DNA of 64,000 bases from the NCBI RefSeq assembly GCF_000801105.2, contig NC_079516.1, forward strand, positions 49,211,265 through 49,275,264. Reading direction: 5' to 3'. The position numbers were made by a program, and so were the translations under genes. The notes beneath the pieces were generated by a model. That model had not been told where the DNA came from. It searched no databases and saw only the letters and a list, made by a program, of their open reading frames with translations. Positions 35,672-47,469 of this stretch are shown here, piece after piece. Each line of letters opens with the position of its first letter. Within the stretch, counting starts at the first letter, position 1. This DNA comes from Raphanus sativus. Taxonomy: Eukaryota; Streptophyta; Magnoliopsida; Brassicales; Brassicaceae.

Positions 35672-37036
35672 ATGGTGGACACGGCGGAGCAACCGCCTAA
35701 TGTCTCCGCACACGACGGAGGAGAAAGCCTCCTGAAGATCCGCATTGAAAGTATGCATAAGAAGCTAAAGGAGCCACCGAGGTTACTCAGCTCGGCCGCT
35801 GGAAAGCCAACTTGCTCCATCTTCCGAGTACCTCAAAGCATGATTGATTGCAACGGCAAATGCTATGAGCCACGAGTGGTCTCGGTGGGACCGTACCACC
35901 GAGGCAAAACACACCTCCAAATGATGGAAGAACACAAATGGCATTACCTAGATGCTCTTCTCACTCGAACCCACCAAACAAAATCCTTAACCCTAGAGGA
36001 TTACATGAAGAGCGTCAAGAGCGTTGAGGAAGAGGCAAGAGAGTGTTACTCCGAGAGAATACACATGGAGTCAGATGAGTTCAACGAGATGATGGTTCTT
36101 GATGGTTGTTTCATTCTTGAGCTGTTTCGTAAAGTTAGTCAACTTGTTCCTTTCCAAGAAGACGATCCACTCGTGGCCATGGCTTGGGTTCTTCCTTTTT
36201 TCTACAGAGACTTTCTACGTATTGAGAATCAAATACCTTTCTTCGTTCTTGAAACTTTGTTCCATCTCACAAGAGGAGATGATGAGAAAGAGACCAACGC
36301 TTCTTTACCGTCTCTAGCGTTTGCGTTTTTCAACAACACCATGCATAGAACACACCAAGATCTCGCGAGGTTCAAAGACCTAAGAGCTAAACACCTCCTT
36401 GACCTAGTCCGATCAAGCCTCCTCCCGGAGAGTGAGATTCACGCGAGATCAATAACCAATCCAGGGAAGAAGAAGATACCGTCAAACATCATCCACAGCA
36501 TCTCTAAGCTCCGGAGAGCTGGCATCAAGATCAAAGAGCTTAAAGGCGCAGAGAGCTTCATCGTTGTGAGATTCAGACACGGAGCGATCGAGATGCCTAG
36601 CATCACCGTCGACGACTTCATGAGCAGTTTCTTACAGAACTGCGTGGCGTACGAGCAATGCCACGTGGCGTGCTCAAAGCATTTCACGACGTACGCTACG
36701 TTACTAGACTGTTTGATGAACACTTACAAAGACGTTGAGTATCTATGCGACCAAAACATAATAGAGAATTATTTCGGGACAGAAGCAGAGGTCGCTGGAT
36801 TCGTGAATAGTCTAGGCAGAGACGTTGCGTTCGACATGGCGGAGTGTTATCTCAACGACTTGTTTAAAGATGTGAATGAGTATTACAAGAGTAGTTGGCA
36901 CGTGGAATGGGCTAGTTTCAAGTACACTTACTTTAGTTCTCCTTGGTCTTTTGTCTCTGCTCTTGCTGCTGTTGTTCTTTTGATATTGTCTGTTATTCAG
37001 ACGATCTACACTATTTTCCAAGCTTATCAAAGATAA
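35672..37036 (+). CDS. DUF247 (UPF0481) protein
   Basis: One uninterrupted exon of 454 residues. Hallmarks are CSIFRVPQSM near residue 48, YEPRVVSVGPYHRG at about 66-79, HKWHYLDALL, an MMVLDGCFILELF block near 143-155 and RIENQIPFFVLETLF. A C-terminal hydrophobic anchor follows (about residues 425-445). This is the standard layout of plant DUF247 membrane proteins; some grass members act at self-incompatibility loci, but the function of this one is unknown. The start is the first ATG of the frame that precedes the conserved block. It matches the At2g36430 position next to the TRM-like gene. Confidence 0.9.
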   Translation: MVDTAEQPPNVSAHDGGESLLKIRIESMHKKLKEPPRLLSSAAGKPTCSIFRVPQSMIDCNGKCYEPRVVSVGPYHRGKTHLQMMEEHKWHYLDALLTRTHQTKSLTLEDYMKSVKSVEEEARECYSERIHMESDEFNEMMVLDGCFILELFRKVSQLVPFQEDDPLVAMAWVLPFFYRDFLRIENQIPFFVLETLFHLTRGDDEKETNASLPSLAFAFFNNTMHRTHQDLARFKDLRAKHLLDLVRSSLLPESEIHARSITNPGKKKIPSNIIHSISKLRRAGIKIKELKGAESFIVVRFRHGAIEMPSITVDDFMSSFLQNCVAYEQCHVACSKHFTTYATLLDCLMNTYKDVEYLCDQNIIENYFGTEAEVAGFVNSLGRDVAFDMAECYLNDLFKDVNEYYKSSWHVEWASFKYTYFSSPWSFVSALAAVVLLILSVIQTIYTIFQAYQR

Positions 37037-37881
37037 ATATAAGTTCATTTATTGCAATTCAACTATTCTGTTGGTGTATGATTGAATGGCACATGATACA
37101 GTTTTTTATGATTGAATGGCACATGATACAGTTTATGATAATGTTTTTGTAGTGTTATATTAGTGGAACTAGTTACTAGTGTATTATTAAGTACAATAAT
37201 TTGTTTGTTGGAAAGCATATCATGCATCATGGTGTTCGAGTAATTGTCTGGAGATGGATGAAATAATATTTTTCCTGGAACATCGAATTAAGTTAATGTT
37301 GCTAATGTTAAGAGTGAGTTACTGGCAAGTGGCAACTATTCTGAAATTAATTAAACAGAAGGGTTTTATTTTAAAACAATACGAGATTGTTTGACAGCAT
37401 GACCGTCGGAAATGGTCAATTCAATAGAAAATGTCAAGAGTTCTCTTGGCTCTGTGGATCAACTCATTCCACGTGACAGCTCATGATCAAAGTCTTATAG
37501 TAAAACCGATGGACCTTTGGTATATTACCTAATTAACATAACACCTATATCTTTAATTTAGTGAAAATGAAAACTCTGTGGTCCATATACTAGAGGACTT
37601 TTAACCACATGAAATACGATTTCAGACAATATATCGTGATCATGTGTTACAGATAACTATATTTAGTGTGAAGATGAATTTACTAATGTAGATATATAAT
37701 GTATTAAAGTAAAAAATCTTTCATTAGATGATTAATAGATTTGTCAGCTATATATTAAGTTTATAAGCCCTTATCTTTTTTTTAAAAAGAAAAAGAATGT
37801 ATAATCCATAATTAAGATTTTCTAAGAAAATATATATGGCATATGATATTATTTTTGTTTCTTTCAAAAAATATATAAACA
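37037..37881. other. Downstream region of the DUF247 gene
   Basis: It contains a tandem copy of ATGATTGAATGGCACATGAT (about 37079 and 37109) and otherwise AT-rich non-coding DNA. Confidence 0.45.
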
Positions 37882-39626
37882 CTAGGGTAACCCCGCCCTA
37901 CGGGCGGGCGAATAAATAAATTAATAATGTAAATTTACTTTAACATGTTTTATTTAATTAAGTAAAATTGTATTAACTTTCATAATATTTCAAAACAATT
38001 TTAAATTTATTTTACTATTAAATTTAGAGATTATATACTTATCTAATTATTATATAATTTCAAAATATTTCAATGTTTACTTTGGTCTATGTATTAAAAT
38101 TACAGTCAATTGGGTTTAGTGGAGTTATATGTTTACTTAATGAAATAAACTGTTTTTATTTTAAAAGAGATTTTTCATTAAAAAAACTAATGCTTTTACC
38201 ATTTGTGTAATTTTATTCTGAACTTTTAAACAGTTTTTTATGGAAACGCTAAATAATTCTATTTGAACTGGGTTTAGTGGAGATTTTTATAGGGGTCGGT
38301 CTGTCCTACGAACGGAAAACTATAGAAAAAACTATTTTATATGAATTTATTTTAGTTTTGTGAAGCATTTTTAAAAAAAAATTGTAAATTGAAAATGAAA
38401 TTATAAAACAAACAAAAATGATTAGAATTTGGAGATCATGTTATTATTTTTAATATTTTTTGTGGATTGAATTAAAATGACAGTAACCTTCGTTATTATA
38501 TCAAGGAACAATCTAATATAATAGGATTAGTTATGCCCTTCATGTGAATAAAATTTTGCAATGATCATGCAAGAGAAATATGTTACGAAAACCTTATACA
38601 TATTATCTAAACAAAACAACGTGTTGCTAGTGTGAGTAGCTTGGTCTATGTTTGTTTTAATTAAAATGTGACAGTTTTCTCTTAATGAAAATTGTACTTC
38701 AACCTTCCTGCCACTCTTTAAACTGAAAACAGTCTGTAGTCCTTAACAGGTTTTGTTCAAACTACATGAAGAAAGAAAAATACAGTAGAGTAGTGGACGT
38801 TGCTATATTTGCACAGAACTTGGAATCAAAATGTCGTAGGTAACAACATTCCCCTAATTCCAATTTTTCTTCTAGTGTCCATCCTCTCATGTATGTGGTT
38901 TCTCATTTCTATCTTTATAAAGTCAAAGCATCATTAACATATGGTTTGCATATTAAAAGTGAAAACATCGTTGACATATGGATCTTCTGCCACTTTTCAT
39001 TATTTATAGAAGTTTGTTATTGCTCTTGTTTCTCCTCTTCGTTTTCCACTTGTCCCAATTGTAGAGCTCATAATCATCTATACCTATTTTTAACTCTGCT
39101 TTTGCACTATCAAATCCATAATGCCATATTGTTTTCTACTCTCTCAACTACTATCAGACCGCCTGCAACCTCCATCGTTTTCTTTCTATCTCGTCGTCGG
39201 CATCTGAAGAGTTTCTGATTTAGCTTTACTTAGCTTAGGACTTCTCGACATGTTTCTCAAGTTTGTTACCCTTCATTTCAAATAATCATTTATATCTTCA
39301 CCATTTTCACACCAACCTTTCAGACTATCCTTTTTTATCTGTGTATTAACTTCTATCGTCTTGATTTTTGGAACTCTTCCCCGGAAGCTTGCTTACTCAT
39401 TATCCATCCTATTTCTGAATATCCAACCCCAGAATACCTTCGATATAATTTCTAAGCATGTATGATACATAAGAAGGAAACACACAATACTACTGATGTT
39501 ATAAGTAAGAAGCAACAGAGAGAAGACTTAATATTCAAACTTTTATCAGTTAAGATCTCATGAGATTACAGAACTGAAGATCATTTTTATAACTTAGTAT
39601 ACAAAGGCTGATACAGCTTCTGATAT

Positions 39627-39692
39627 TTAGCTTCTGAGCTGTCTTTTCCAGCTCTCCTTGAACAACTTTGCTTCAACTTCATCAGGTTGGTT
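39627..39692 (-). pseudogene. Possible captured terminal exon, unidentified
   Basis: An acceptor GCAG is followed by an open stretch NQPDEVEAKLFKESWK, then RQLRS and a stop. I do not recognise the source gene. Its place inside the Helitron suggests capture. Confidence 0.35.
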
Positions 39693-40167
39693 CTGCAATG
39701 CAAAATGAAAAAGGAATAAGATCATATATTCACCACTAAATATCTTTAAATACTATATCCAGAACCCGCAAGGCATAAAACGATTAGTGAAGGACAATAT
39801 TAAAAATAACAGTCTCTAACAGCTATGGATAGGCAACATGAAACATAAAGTAAAGAACAGTCCCTGACAGCTATGGATAGGCAACATGAAACATAAAGTT
39901 AATATTGATCCAAGGTTTTAGAACCCTATTACTTGGCCGGCATCTCCTTAGAATCATGGCACCAATCCAAATTCGTTTTTGAATCAAAATATATAGATAT
40001 ATAATAGCTTTTATTATCAAAGAAGCTTAATATAAAGATCAATGGGAAGGAAAGACCACAACGCTAAAATTATGTTGCAAACAGAAGAAGGGATATCAAA
40101 TAGGAGTCTGATTCAAATTAGGGATGTGTAAATAAATCAAAGATGCTACCTTCGGTCCATTTAATTT

Positions 40168-40870
40168 CCTAAGAATAAATAGTTAGCTGTAGGAGGGAAG
40201 CCTCCGTATCTAAACAGCCTCAACAAACCCGAGTACTGTCCATGAATATCACCTGAGAAAAAACATTACAGATCCGTGTGAATTTAAGAGACCAATGAAA
40301 CACATCACCATATCTGTTCTTTGTAAAAAAAGGACCAAAGAAAAGCAATCCTATGTTACATCACGATACTCAGCTAATCCTTGCAAAACAATAGTCTAAG
40401 ATCCTTAATTCAAGTGATCTTTATGACTCCTTTAACTTCTCTCTGTTTTGAGATGAATCTGATGCAATCAGATGATTGATTAAACATATCTTACTCCACA
40501 TATCCACCCAAAAAAACCTTTTTTGTTCTTTCTTGTCTATAACTTCACCAAACATACAATCACATTCTGCTAGAACCAATTCACGTTTCACAAAACCTAC
40601 TCAAAACCGATAAAAATAAAAACTCTTTCTTTGGAGGAGCTGATCTAAGAAAAAATACTTACAAACTTAGAGCCATGAAAGCAATCATGTCGAACTAAGA
40701 TTCCGAAACAAAACACAGATAAAAGATCAAAAGAAAAAGAGATTGATTACCGTAGATCTTGATGGGAGCTTCGAGCTCAAGGAGTTTCAAGATCAATTTT
40801 GTTGTATGAATCAATGCGCCGTTACGGAGAGGAGAACGTAAAGCCGATCAACAATAACAAAATCACAACG
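40168..40870 (-). pseudogene. Captured fragment of a PP1 (TOPP) protein phosphatase gene
   Basis: On the minus strand an exon ending at 40751 reads LLELEAPIKIYG. After an intron of about 500 bp (40750-40253) it continues at 40252 with [14 protein letters not shown], then [15 protein letters not shown], in phase. GDIHGQ is the metal-binding signature of PP1-type phosphatases. Only this core piece is present: no start, and no GDYVDRG, GNHE or later blocks. It lies wholly inside the Helitron, intron included, so it was captured as genomic DNA. A functional enzyme is impossible, but antisense or small-RNA effects on TOPP genes are conceivable. Confidence 0.85.
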
Positions 40871-41410
40871 GAGAGGAGAGCGCTGAAACTCCATATGCGA
40901 AGTGTCGGAGAAACCTAGGATAACTCTGGGCCTGGAATGATAAAAAAGCCCAAACGAAATCGGAAATAACTAAAGAAACGCACCGTTTAAATAAAAGTAA
41001 GACACGTGTCGACCACTCTTTACCTTATTTTCTTACGTGGCAAGAGGAGAAGGGAGTCCCCTTTTCTTTATAGTAATAGATTTTAAATGGTATGAATTTG
41101 AGCAAAAAAGGAACGTGCGAAGAAAGAGGAAAAACAAAATGAATACGAGTAGAGAGGACTTTTACAATTTCAACGTCTCTAGTACCTATGTTTGATATCT
41201 CTTGTTGGCCAAGTCTCTCGAAGAAGACTCGGTCGTCACTTTATTCTTCTATAAATCATGCCTTAAGCCCCAACTGCTTATATTATTACATAAACACACA
41301 ATCCAACATACATTTCAAACATCAATTACCAAACAAAACACCGATAATTTTTCCATCTATTGCTTTCAAGATCGTTATTTTGTGAATTTTCGATTTACAC
41401 GAACGCAATA

Positions 41411-41656
41411 ATGAACGACAAAACATTCTCTAAACCTAGCAGACCAGACAACATACCTAAGCTACTAGATCGCAAAGAGAATCAAGGCATGATTCAAGAT
41501 GATCAGGGTTCTAAGCTTGATAGCCGCAATAATATTCACACGACACGCTCTCGAGGGGGCAGTCTAGTGGAGGAGGCCATCGACAAGCTTGAGAGATTCA
41601 AAGTACGTACGGTTAACATCTTGGTGGGAGGAGAAGCTGATGAACAGAAGAAATAA
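41411..41656 (+). CDS. Small unknown protein, 81 residues
   Basis: An ATG-initiated frame encodes a basic, mostly hydrophilic protein with an amphipathic stretch EEAIDKLERFKVRTVNILVGG near the C-terminus. It lies in the interval where Arabidopsis has At2g36440, between DUF247 and HARDY. I do not recognise a domain. It could be a genuine small gene or a chance open frame. Confidence 0.45.
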   Translation: MNDKTFSKPSRPDNIPKLLDRKENQGMIQDDQGSKLDSRNNIHTTRSRGGSLVEEAIDKLERFKVRTVNILVGGEADEQKK

Positions 41657-41890
41657 AAGTTCCAAATTTTGAATTCATTCATTCGTTCAATTCTAACATC
41701 AAGACTCTTCTTACCTGTCAATTTGTCGTTATGTGTAAGGATTCTTTTTATTAATCTTCAAGCCTATATATATGGGTCTGTAAGGGCCGGGTCACCAAAA
41801 TTGTGGGCTACAAGGGTTGTTATAGTTTTAAAGCTCATAGAGGCAAATATTTTCCGACCTTTCGTATATGTGTGTATGTATCAATATCTT

Positions 41891-42062
41891 TTTTTTTTTT
41901 TTTTTGATATCTCTGGTGTCTGGGCAGCCACTTTCCCAAATATCCCCCGAAGGGGTCCAGCGCCCCAGCAGTAAGGATGTTAAATCGCTGTGGCCGGGTT
42001 TCGAAGCTGGGTGGCGGACACCTCAGCCGAGGTTCCATTACCACCAGGCTACGAAGCCCGGT
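41891..42062 (-). mobile_element. tRNA-derived SINE, minus strand
   Basis: On the minus strand the element opens CCGGGCTTCGTAGCCTGGTG (A-box region), has AGCTTCGAAACCC as B box and ends in a long poly(A) (poly(T) at about 41891-41905). Exact 16-bp target duplications TATGTATCAATATCTT lie at 41875-41890 and 42063-42078. Confidence 0.9.
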
Positions 42063-42078
42063 TATGTATCAATATCTT

Positions 42079-42703
42079 GCACTTGCATACATTATCAAAG
42101 GGTTCTAATTTGTCAATTGTTTTTTTTTAATTTTCAATTGTAAATGTTAAATAAGCTGTTTCTTTGGAAACATATGTTGTTTTAAACTATTTTATGTATA
42201 AACTCGAATGCATTGTGTAGTTGACAAGCGTCTCTAATACGCGAAAACAAATTCAAAACTTTACCAGTGTGAGAAAATCAATCTTATTATTAAATATCAA
42301 AGTTGGTGGGATTTACTCAGTTTCTTAATATTAAAATAAATAAAAACCGGTTGTCAAAAAAAAAAAAAAAAAAAAACCGAAAAATAGAAGAAGAAAAGAT
42401 ACTTTTAATCTCTCTAAACATTTGTGAAATACTAAATTTAAAACATTTTTATTTAATATATGTTTAGATTTTAATTAGTTAACAAAATTACACATATTAA
42501 AAGGATGTGATACTCACAAGAAAATAATATATCAATAATAATGCTTTACTTTCTAGTATTTACAAATTATCATTGTAAGTTTAAACAAAAAAATCCGTTT
42601 GCGTTCTCTCTTTTTTTTTTTTAAATATTTACAACTTCCAAACTGTATTTGGTCAAATTCAAAAATGTAACGTTGTCTTTTAATTATAAACATAAAACTC
42701 TAT
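42079..42703. other. Intergenic AT-rich region
   Basis: An (A)22 run near 42357-42378; no gene supported. Confidence 0.4.
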
Positions 42704-44270
42704 CACTACAAGAAAACACGCAGATACTGAGAGAATTTTTCCTCAGTATGTCGTCGGAATAACCGTATTCCGACGACATACCGAAAAAAGGTTCTCGAAA
42801 AAAACTCTTCGAAATTTTATTTTTCCTCGAAATTTCTTCGAAATTTTTTGACGGAATTTCGAGGAACAGTAATTCTGAGGAAACTGTGAGGACGAGGGTT
42901 CATCACAAAGTCCTCAAAATCTTCTTAGGGACGTAGTCGTCGAAATATTCTGAGGGAACCCTTTCCTCGGAATTTTCAAAAAAATAAATAAAAAAAAATA
43001 TTAATTTTTTAATGAAATTCGAAAATATAAAATATAAAATAAAAATTGAAATTGAAATATATTAGATAATATTATTCAAAATTGTACAAATTAAAATATA
43101 TTAAAAATTAGTTTTAATAAATAAAAATTTTAAAAATCCAAAAATAGTTTTTAATCACAAAAATATAAATATATAAAAAATAGTTTAATAATTACTATAT
43201 ATAGTTTTTAGTATACATGATTTATACATATATATATATATATTTATAAAAAAATACAAATCGTTTATAAATATAGAAAAAGGTTTTTAAATATTTTTAA
43301 AATTTATAGAAAACGTTTTATTATTACTGTAAACTTTAAAAAACGTTTTAATATATATAAAAATAGTTTAATAATTACAAAAATAATTTAGATACATAAA
43401 AAAGAGTTTAAATATATAAAAAATAGTTTAGTAATTACAAAAAACGTTTTAAAAAATCATATACACATTTTTAAAAATCAAAAAACGTTTTAAAAATCAA
43501 AAAAACGTTTTAAAACATGAAAAACATTTTGAATTTTAACCAAAACACAAAATAAATCGAAAAAAAATAAAACAACAATTTCATAATTACAAAAAAAGTT
43601 TTAATATATATAAAATAGTTTAATAATTAAAAAAATAGTTTTAATATATAAAAATAGTTTAATAAGTACAAAAAAAAAGTTTTAATATATAAAAAATAGT
43701 TTAAAAAAATCAAAAACGTTTTAAAAATTCAAAAAAACGTTTTAAAAAACCATATACACATTTTTAAAAACCAAAAAACGTTTTAAAACATGAAAAACGT
43801 TTTGAATTTTACCCAAAACACAAAAGAACTAAAAAATATATATAACAACAATCCAAACTTGAAAATCCTAAGCTATCCATTCAATCCTAGAATTTCCTTC
43901 CTAACAACCTAAATTTCGAAATCTAACATCCAAAGAATCGATCTATGAAGAGAGGAAGAGAAGAGAAATGAACTTACATGATAGGAAGAGAGGAGAGGAA
44001 GAGAGGAGAGGAAAAGAGGGGATTTGCCGCGCAGAGGAAGAGAGGAGAGGAAGGAGGCCGCGCAAGAGAGGAGAGGAAAAGAGGAGAGGCAGAGAGAAAT
44101 GAGGAAGAGAAGAACGTAAAACCTAATTTATGAGACGTCCATCGGAATTTCCTCACAAAATTTAATAAGGTTCCTCGAAATTTCCTCGAAATCTTCTAAT
44201 CTAATTTTCGCGAAACGTTTGGCGGCTAGGGTTGCCGGGTTAATGAAAAATATTCCGAGGAAAGCAGGTT

Positions 44271-44796
44271 CCTCGAAATTTCCTCACAATATTGTGAGGA
44301 AATTTCGAGGAAAAAGGATTTGAAAGCAGGTTCCTCGAAATTTCTTCACAATATTGTGAGGAAATTTCGAGGAAACATGGTTCGGGGTTTTGAAAACATC
44401 GATTTTTTTCCTCTATGTCGTTTCTTATACAAATTAATTCATACTAATGAGGTTTCTTTGTATAGATGATCATAAACAATGAAATAACACAATTACAAAA
44501 ATAATTGTAAGTATTCCCTTTAACGTTTATTAAAATGTATAAGTGTTTCTCTTATGTTGTGTGGTTTCCGTTCAATCCGCAAAACATTTTTTTTCGGTTT
44601 AAAACCCTAAAGTTTGACTTCATAATCTGCCTAAGACACTTAATGAAGGTTATATACGTATTATTCAATCCGCAAAACGTTGTTTTCGGTTTCAAACCCC
44701 TTATTCCTCGGAATATTGTGAGGAAATTTCGAGGAAACAGGGTTTGAAAGCAGGTTCCTCAAAATTTCCTCACAATATTGTGAGGAAATTTCGAGG
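44271..44796. repeat. Three copies of a 40-bp palindrome inside the CACTA element
   Basis: 44271-44310 is a perfect 40-bp palindrome with half-site CCTCGAAATTTCCTCACAAT. Copies at 44333-44372 and 44757-44796 differ from it by one base each. Such palindromes can fold into stable hairpins. Confidence 0.8.
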
Positions 44797-45125
44797 AAAC
44801 AGGGTTTGGGGTTTTGAAAACATCGATTTTTTTTCTCTATGTCATTTCTTATACAAATGTAATTCATACTAATGAGGTTTCTTTGTATAGATGATCATAA
44901 ACAATGAAATAACACAATTACAAAAATAATTGTAAGTATTCCCTTTAACGTTTATTAAAATGTATAAGTGTTTTTCTTATGTTGTATGGTTTCCGTTCAA
45001 TCCGCAAAACATTATTTTCGGTTTAAAACCCTAAAGTTTGACTTCATAATCTGCTTAAGACACTTAATGAATATTATATACGTGTTATTCAATCCGCAAA
45101 ACGTTGTTTTCGGTTTAAAACCCCT
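44388..45125. repeat. Direct repeat of about 310-420 bp inside the CACTA element
   Basis: The sequence starting TTTTGAAAACATCGATTTTT at 44388 recurs at 44812 (offset 424). It stays highly similar through GGTTTAAAACCC and CAAAACGTTGTTTTCGGTTT blocks. Confidence 0.75.
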
Positions 45126-45536
45126 TATTCCTCGAAATTCCCTCGGAATATTGTGAGGGAATTTCGAGGAAATACCGAAATCATTTGTTTCGTCGAAATT
45201 TCCTCGAAATATTTCGAGGGTATTTCGACGAACAAGGGGTTTTAAATCAAACCCCTCAACCGTGAAGGGACATTCCGAGGAAATTTCGAGGAAACCCTAT
45301 TGTTTTTCGGTATTCCTTCGAAAAATACCGAGGAAATGTGTCTTTTTCGCAATTTCCTCGAAATGTTTCGAGGAAATGTGTCTTCCTCACAATTTCTTCG
45401 AAATTTTTCGAGGAAATACCGAGGAAACTATATTTCTTGGTTTCCTCGGTATTTCTTCGATTTTTCGTCAGAAAATCCGAGGAACTCATTTCCCTCGGTA
45501 TGTTCCTCAGAATACCGATGTTTTCTTGTAGTGTAT

Positions 45537-46139
45537 GTTGATTGTTGAATGGACCATTTAGTGGATCAAAAAAAAGTCTCTTTCTCAAAAGACCTTTACA
45601 GAATATACAAGTAATCGAATAAAAGTTTAAAATACTTATAAGAAAATCAGCAAGGTTATGATTCGATTAAGACTAATAATCACTTGTATTATCCTCACCA
45701 AACCCATTTAGTACTTTTTTTGTCTTATAGCTTCAAATATTTATACTAAAAAGGGTATTGCTAGCAAATATTGCTTTACCCGGTTGTTAGGGTTGTGAAA
45801 ATGTTCAAACATGCTGTAAGTTACCTATTTGATAAATGCTTAAGTCAAAATAAATTGTTTTTTTCATCAATTTTTTTTTCAATTTTGTTTTGATATCACA
45901 CGATTATTCAATTGTTAAAATTTGATGTGGTCCGAGATTTTTAAAAGAAATAGAATAACCAATAAAAACAATTTGAAAATTCAAAAAAAATTAGAATTCT
46001 TAATTAATAAATCGGCCGTTTAAAATTTTTGGCACGTAAATCATATGAGAAATTGAAAGTGTGAAAGCGTTCTTTTAATGTCTTGAATTCCTTTGGTTTC
46101 GGTACAACGACTGAAGTTCGTTCCTATAAGTCGTTGTAC
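45537..46139. other. Intergenic region, no supported gene
   Basis: AT-rich and without recognisable features. Confidence 0.4.
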
Positions 46140-46605
46140 TGTCATTCACCTCCGGTGGCTTGATTGGGTTGGTTTTCATGAATCATGATCTGATCGGCAA
46201 CTTCAACATCAAGGATCGTCTTTTTCTCATGGTGTTTGTTAGCCTTATCTTCTTCATGACGTTGTTGTTTAAACCTCTGCTCTACTGTAAGGATTAATAA
46301 ATATCATGATGTGGTTTATAAATTAGATTATGGTTTAGTTAGAACCAGCTTGTACCAGATGGTTTACTCTTGTATATAAACACTGTGTACATCAACATTT
46401 AAGATTAACAGAAACAGTTTTATTATTTTCCAAATCCTTTCATCATCTTCTTCCTCCCGAGAGCTGAGTTTTTGTTCAATCTCAAGTTTACTAAAAAGGG
46501 TCATCATCCTTCTTAGAGTTCGTTGTATCCACTCGAGTGTCTCTTCGATCTATGTTCCTTTCGTCATGGTTCCAAAAGTCGAAATGGCTCTAGTACCAAG
46601 TTGTT
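46140..46605 (-). pseudogene. LTR-retrotransposon leader and gag remnant
   Basis: On the minus strand a primer-binding-like TGGTACTAGAGCC (about 46590-46600; the initiator-Met type is TGGTATCAGAGC) precedes a decayed frame. It starts MTKGT, has a stop, then reads IEETLEWIQRTLRRMM and KLEIEQKLSS. Beyond the solo LTR it continues VEQRFKQQRHEEDKANKHHE to IHENQPNQATGGE. This resembles the N-terminal gag of plant LTR elements, but I am not certain of the family. Confidence 0.5.
46286..46442 (+). mobile_element. Short solo LTR (157 bp) inside the gag remnant
   Basis: Ends TGTAAGGATT and AATCCTTTCA are inverted. An internal TATATAAACACTGTG looks like a promoter. The host reading frame continues on both sides. 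Flanking 5-mers TCTAC and TCATC match poorly, so insertion is inferred mainly from the interrupted frame and LTR-like ends. The small size suits a TRIM-like element. Confidence 0.5.
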
Positions 46606-46609
46606 ACAG

Positions 46610-47327
46610 ATAATGAATATAAGCCTTTATGAACAATTGAAAAAAAAACTTTTGATAATCCCGGTTCGGTCGTTCGGAACTGGTCCTTAACTTTTAATGA
46701 CTAGAAACAAATTTTTAAAAATGACCATTTTTTAGATAAAAGCAGGAAAAGATAATAAAACCGATTTAGTACTGCATTGCTTTGATAATTGAGGCCGAAA
46801 CATATTCAAAAATAAAAAGGCTGGAAGCCTGAGCTTCATGAGCTTGGTCCAAGTGCCGGACCGTTACACAGAAAGAGCCACATTTTCATACTCTTTACAT
46901 GAACATGAACATGATGATCAATAATCTTGATGACTCTCACTGTACAATACCCACGCTTCATATAAGAGACTAACCCTACGTCACATGCCTTTCCCCTCAT
47001 CCAACATCCCATGTGCCAAGGTTCCCTCTCCTATCTTATTTAATCTTCTAAAACCCTTTGCCCTCTAAGTATCAACCTCTTTGGGCCAGACACTTATCTT
47101 TCCTTTTGGTCTTTCACAGCTTGAGGCCCCTAGGCTTGTACTGGTAAAACACATGAAGGTGGTTCTCTTCACATGTAACAAATTCAAACAACATAAATAT
47201 TTTAACTAAGATATCATGTTCTAGAAAGCTTGTAGGGACCACCCAGCCGACTCCTAGACTTTAGGCCTTATAAAACCATAGTGATCATCTTCTAAATCGC
47301 ATAAATAATTATAATATTATAATAATA

Positions 47328-47380
<53 letters not shown>

Positions 47381-47469
47381 TAAATTATGATAATAAATAT
47401 ATTTTAATATATAATCTTATTAAAATAAAATAAAATAATATATATTATTTGTAAATAGTGATATTTAAT
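46610..47469. other. Intergenic region with (AT)n microsatellite
   Basis: A long (TA)n tract lies at about 47331-47376. No gene is supported. Confidence 0.45.

Larger units (their letters stand above)
37882..41080 (-). mobile_element. 3.2-kb Helitron carrying gene fragments
   Basis: Read on the minus strand it begins TCTATTACTATAAAGAAAAG (from 41080, after host A). It ends with a hairpin (CCCGCCC-GTA-GGGCGGG) followed by GGTTACCCTAG at 37882 and host T. The size and the captured exons (separate entries) make it a gene-fragment-carrying non-autonomous Helitron. A roughly 49-bp tandem pair lies near 39800-39900. Confidence 0.8.
42704..45533. mobile_element. Non-autonomous CACTA element, 2.83 kb
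   Basis: Ends CACTACAAGAAAACA and TGTTTTCTTGTAGTG are flanked by the 3-bp duplication TAT (42701-42703 and 45534-45536). The subterminal regions are packed with CCTCGAAATTTCC-type words in both orientations, as expected for CACTA transposase-binding arrays. There is no transposase. The centre (43.0-43.9 kb) is low-complexity AAAACGTTTTA repeat, and there is a large internal direct repeat (separate entry). Confidence 0.9.

Noticed and set aside
43000..43860. Regularly spaced AAAACGTTTTA words that might suggest an array
   Set aside because: Spacing is irregular, with no constant repeat and spacer, and it lies inside a CACTA element; not a CRISPR-like structure.
47331..47376. (TA)n tract
   Set aside because: Ordinary microsatellite; similar tracts occur near 4035, 50400 and 50650.
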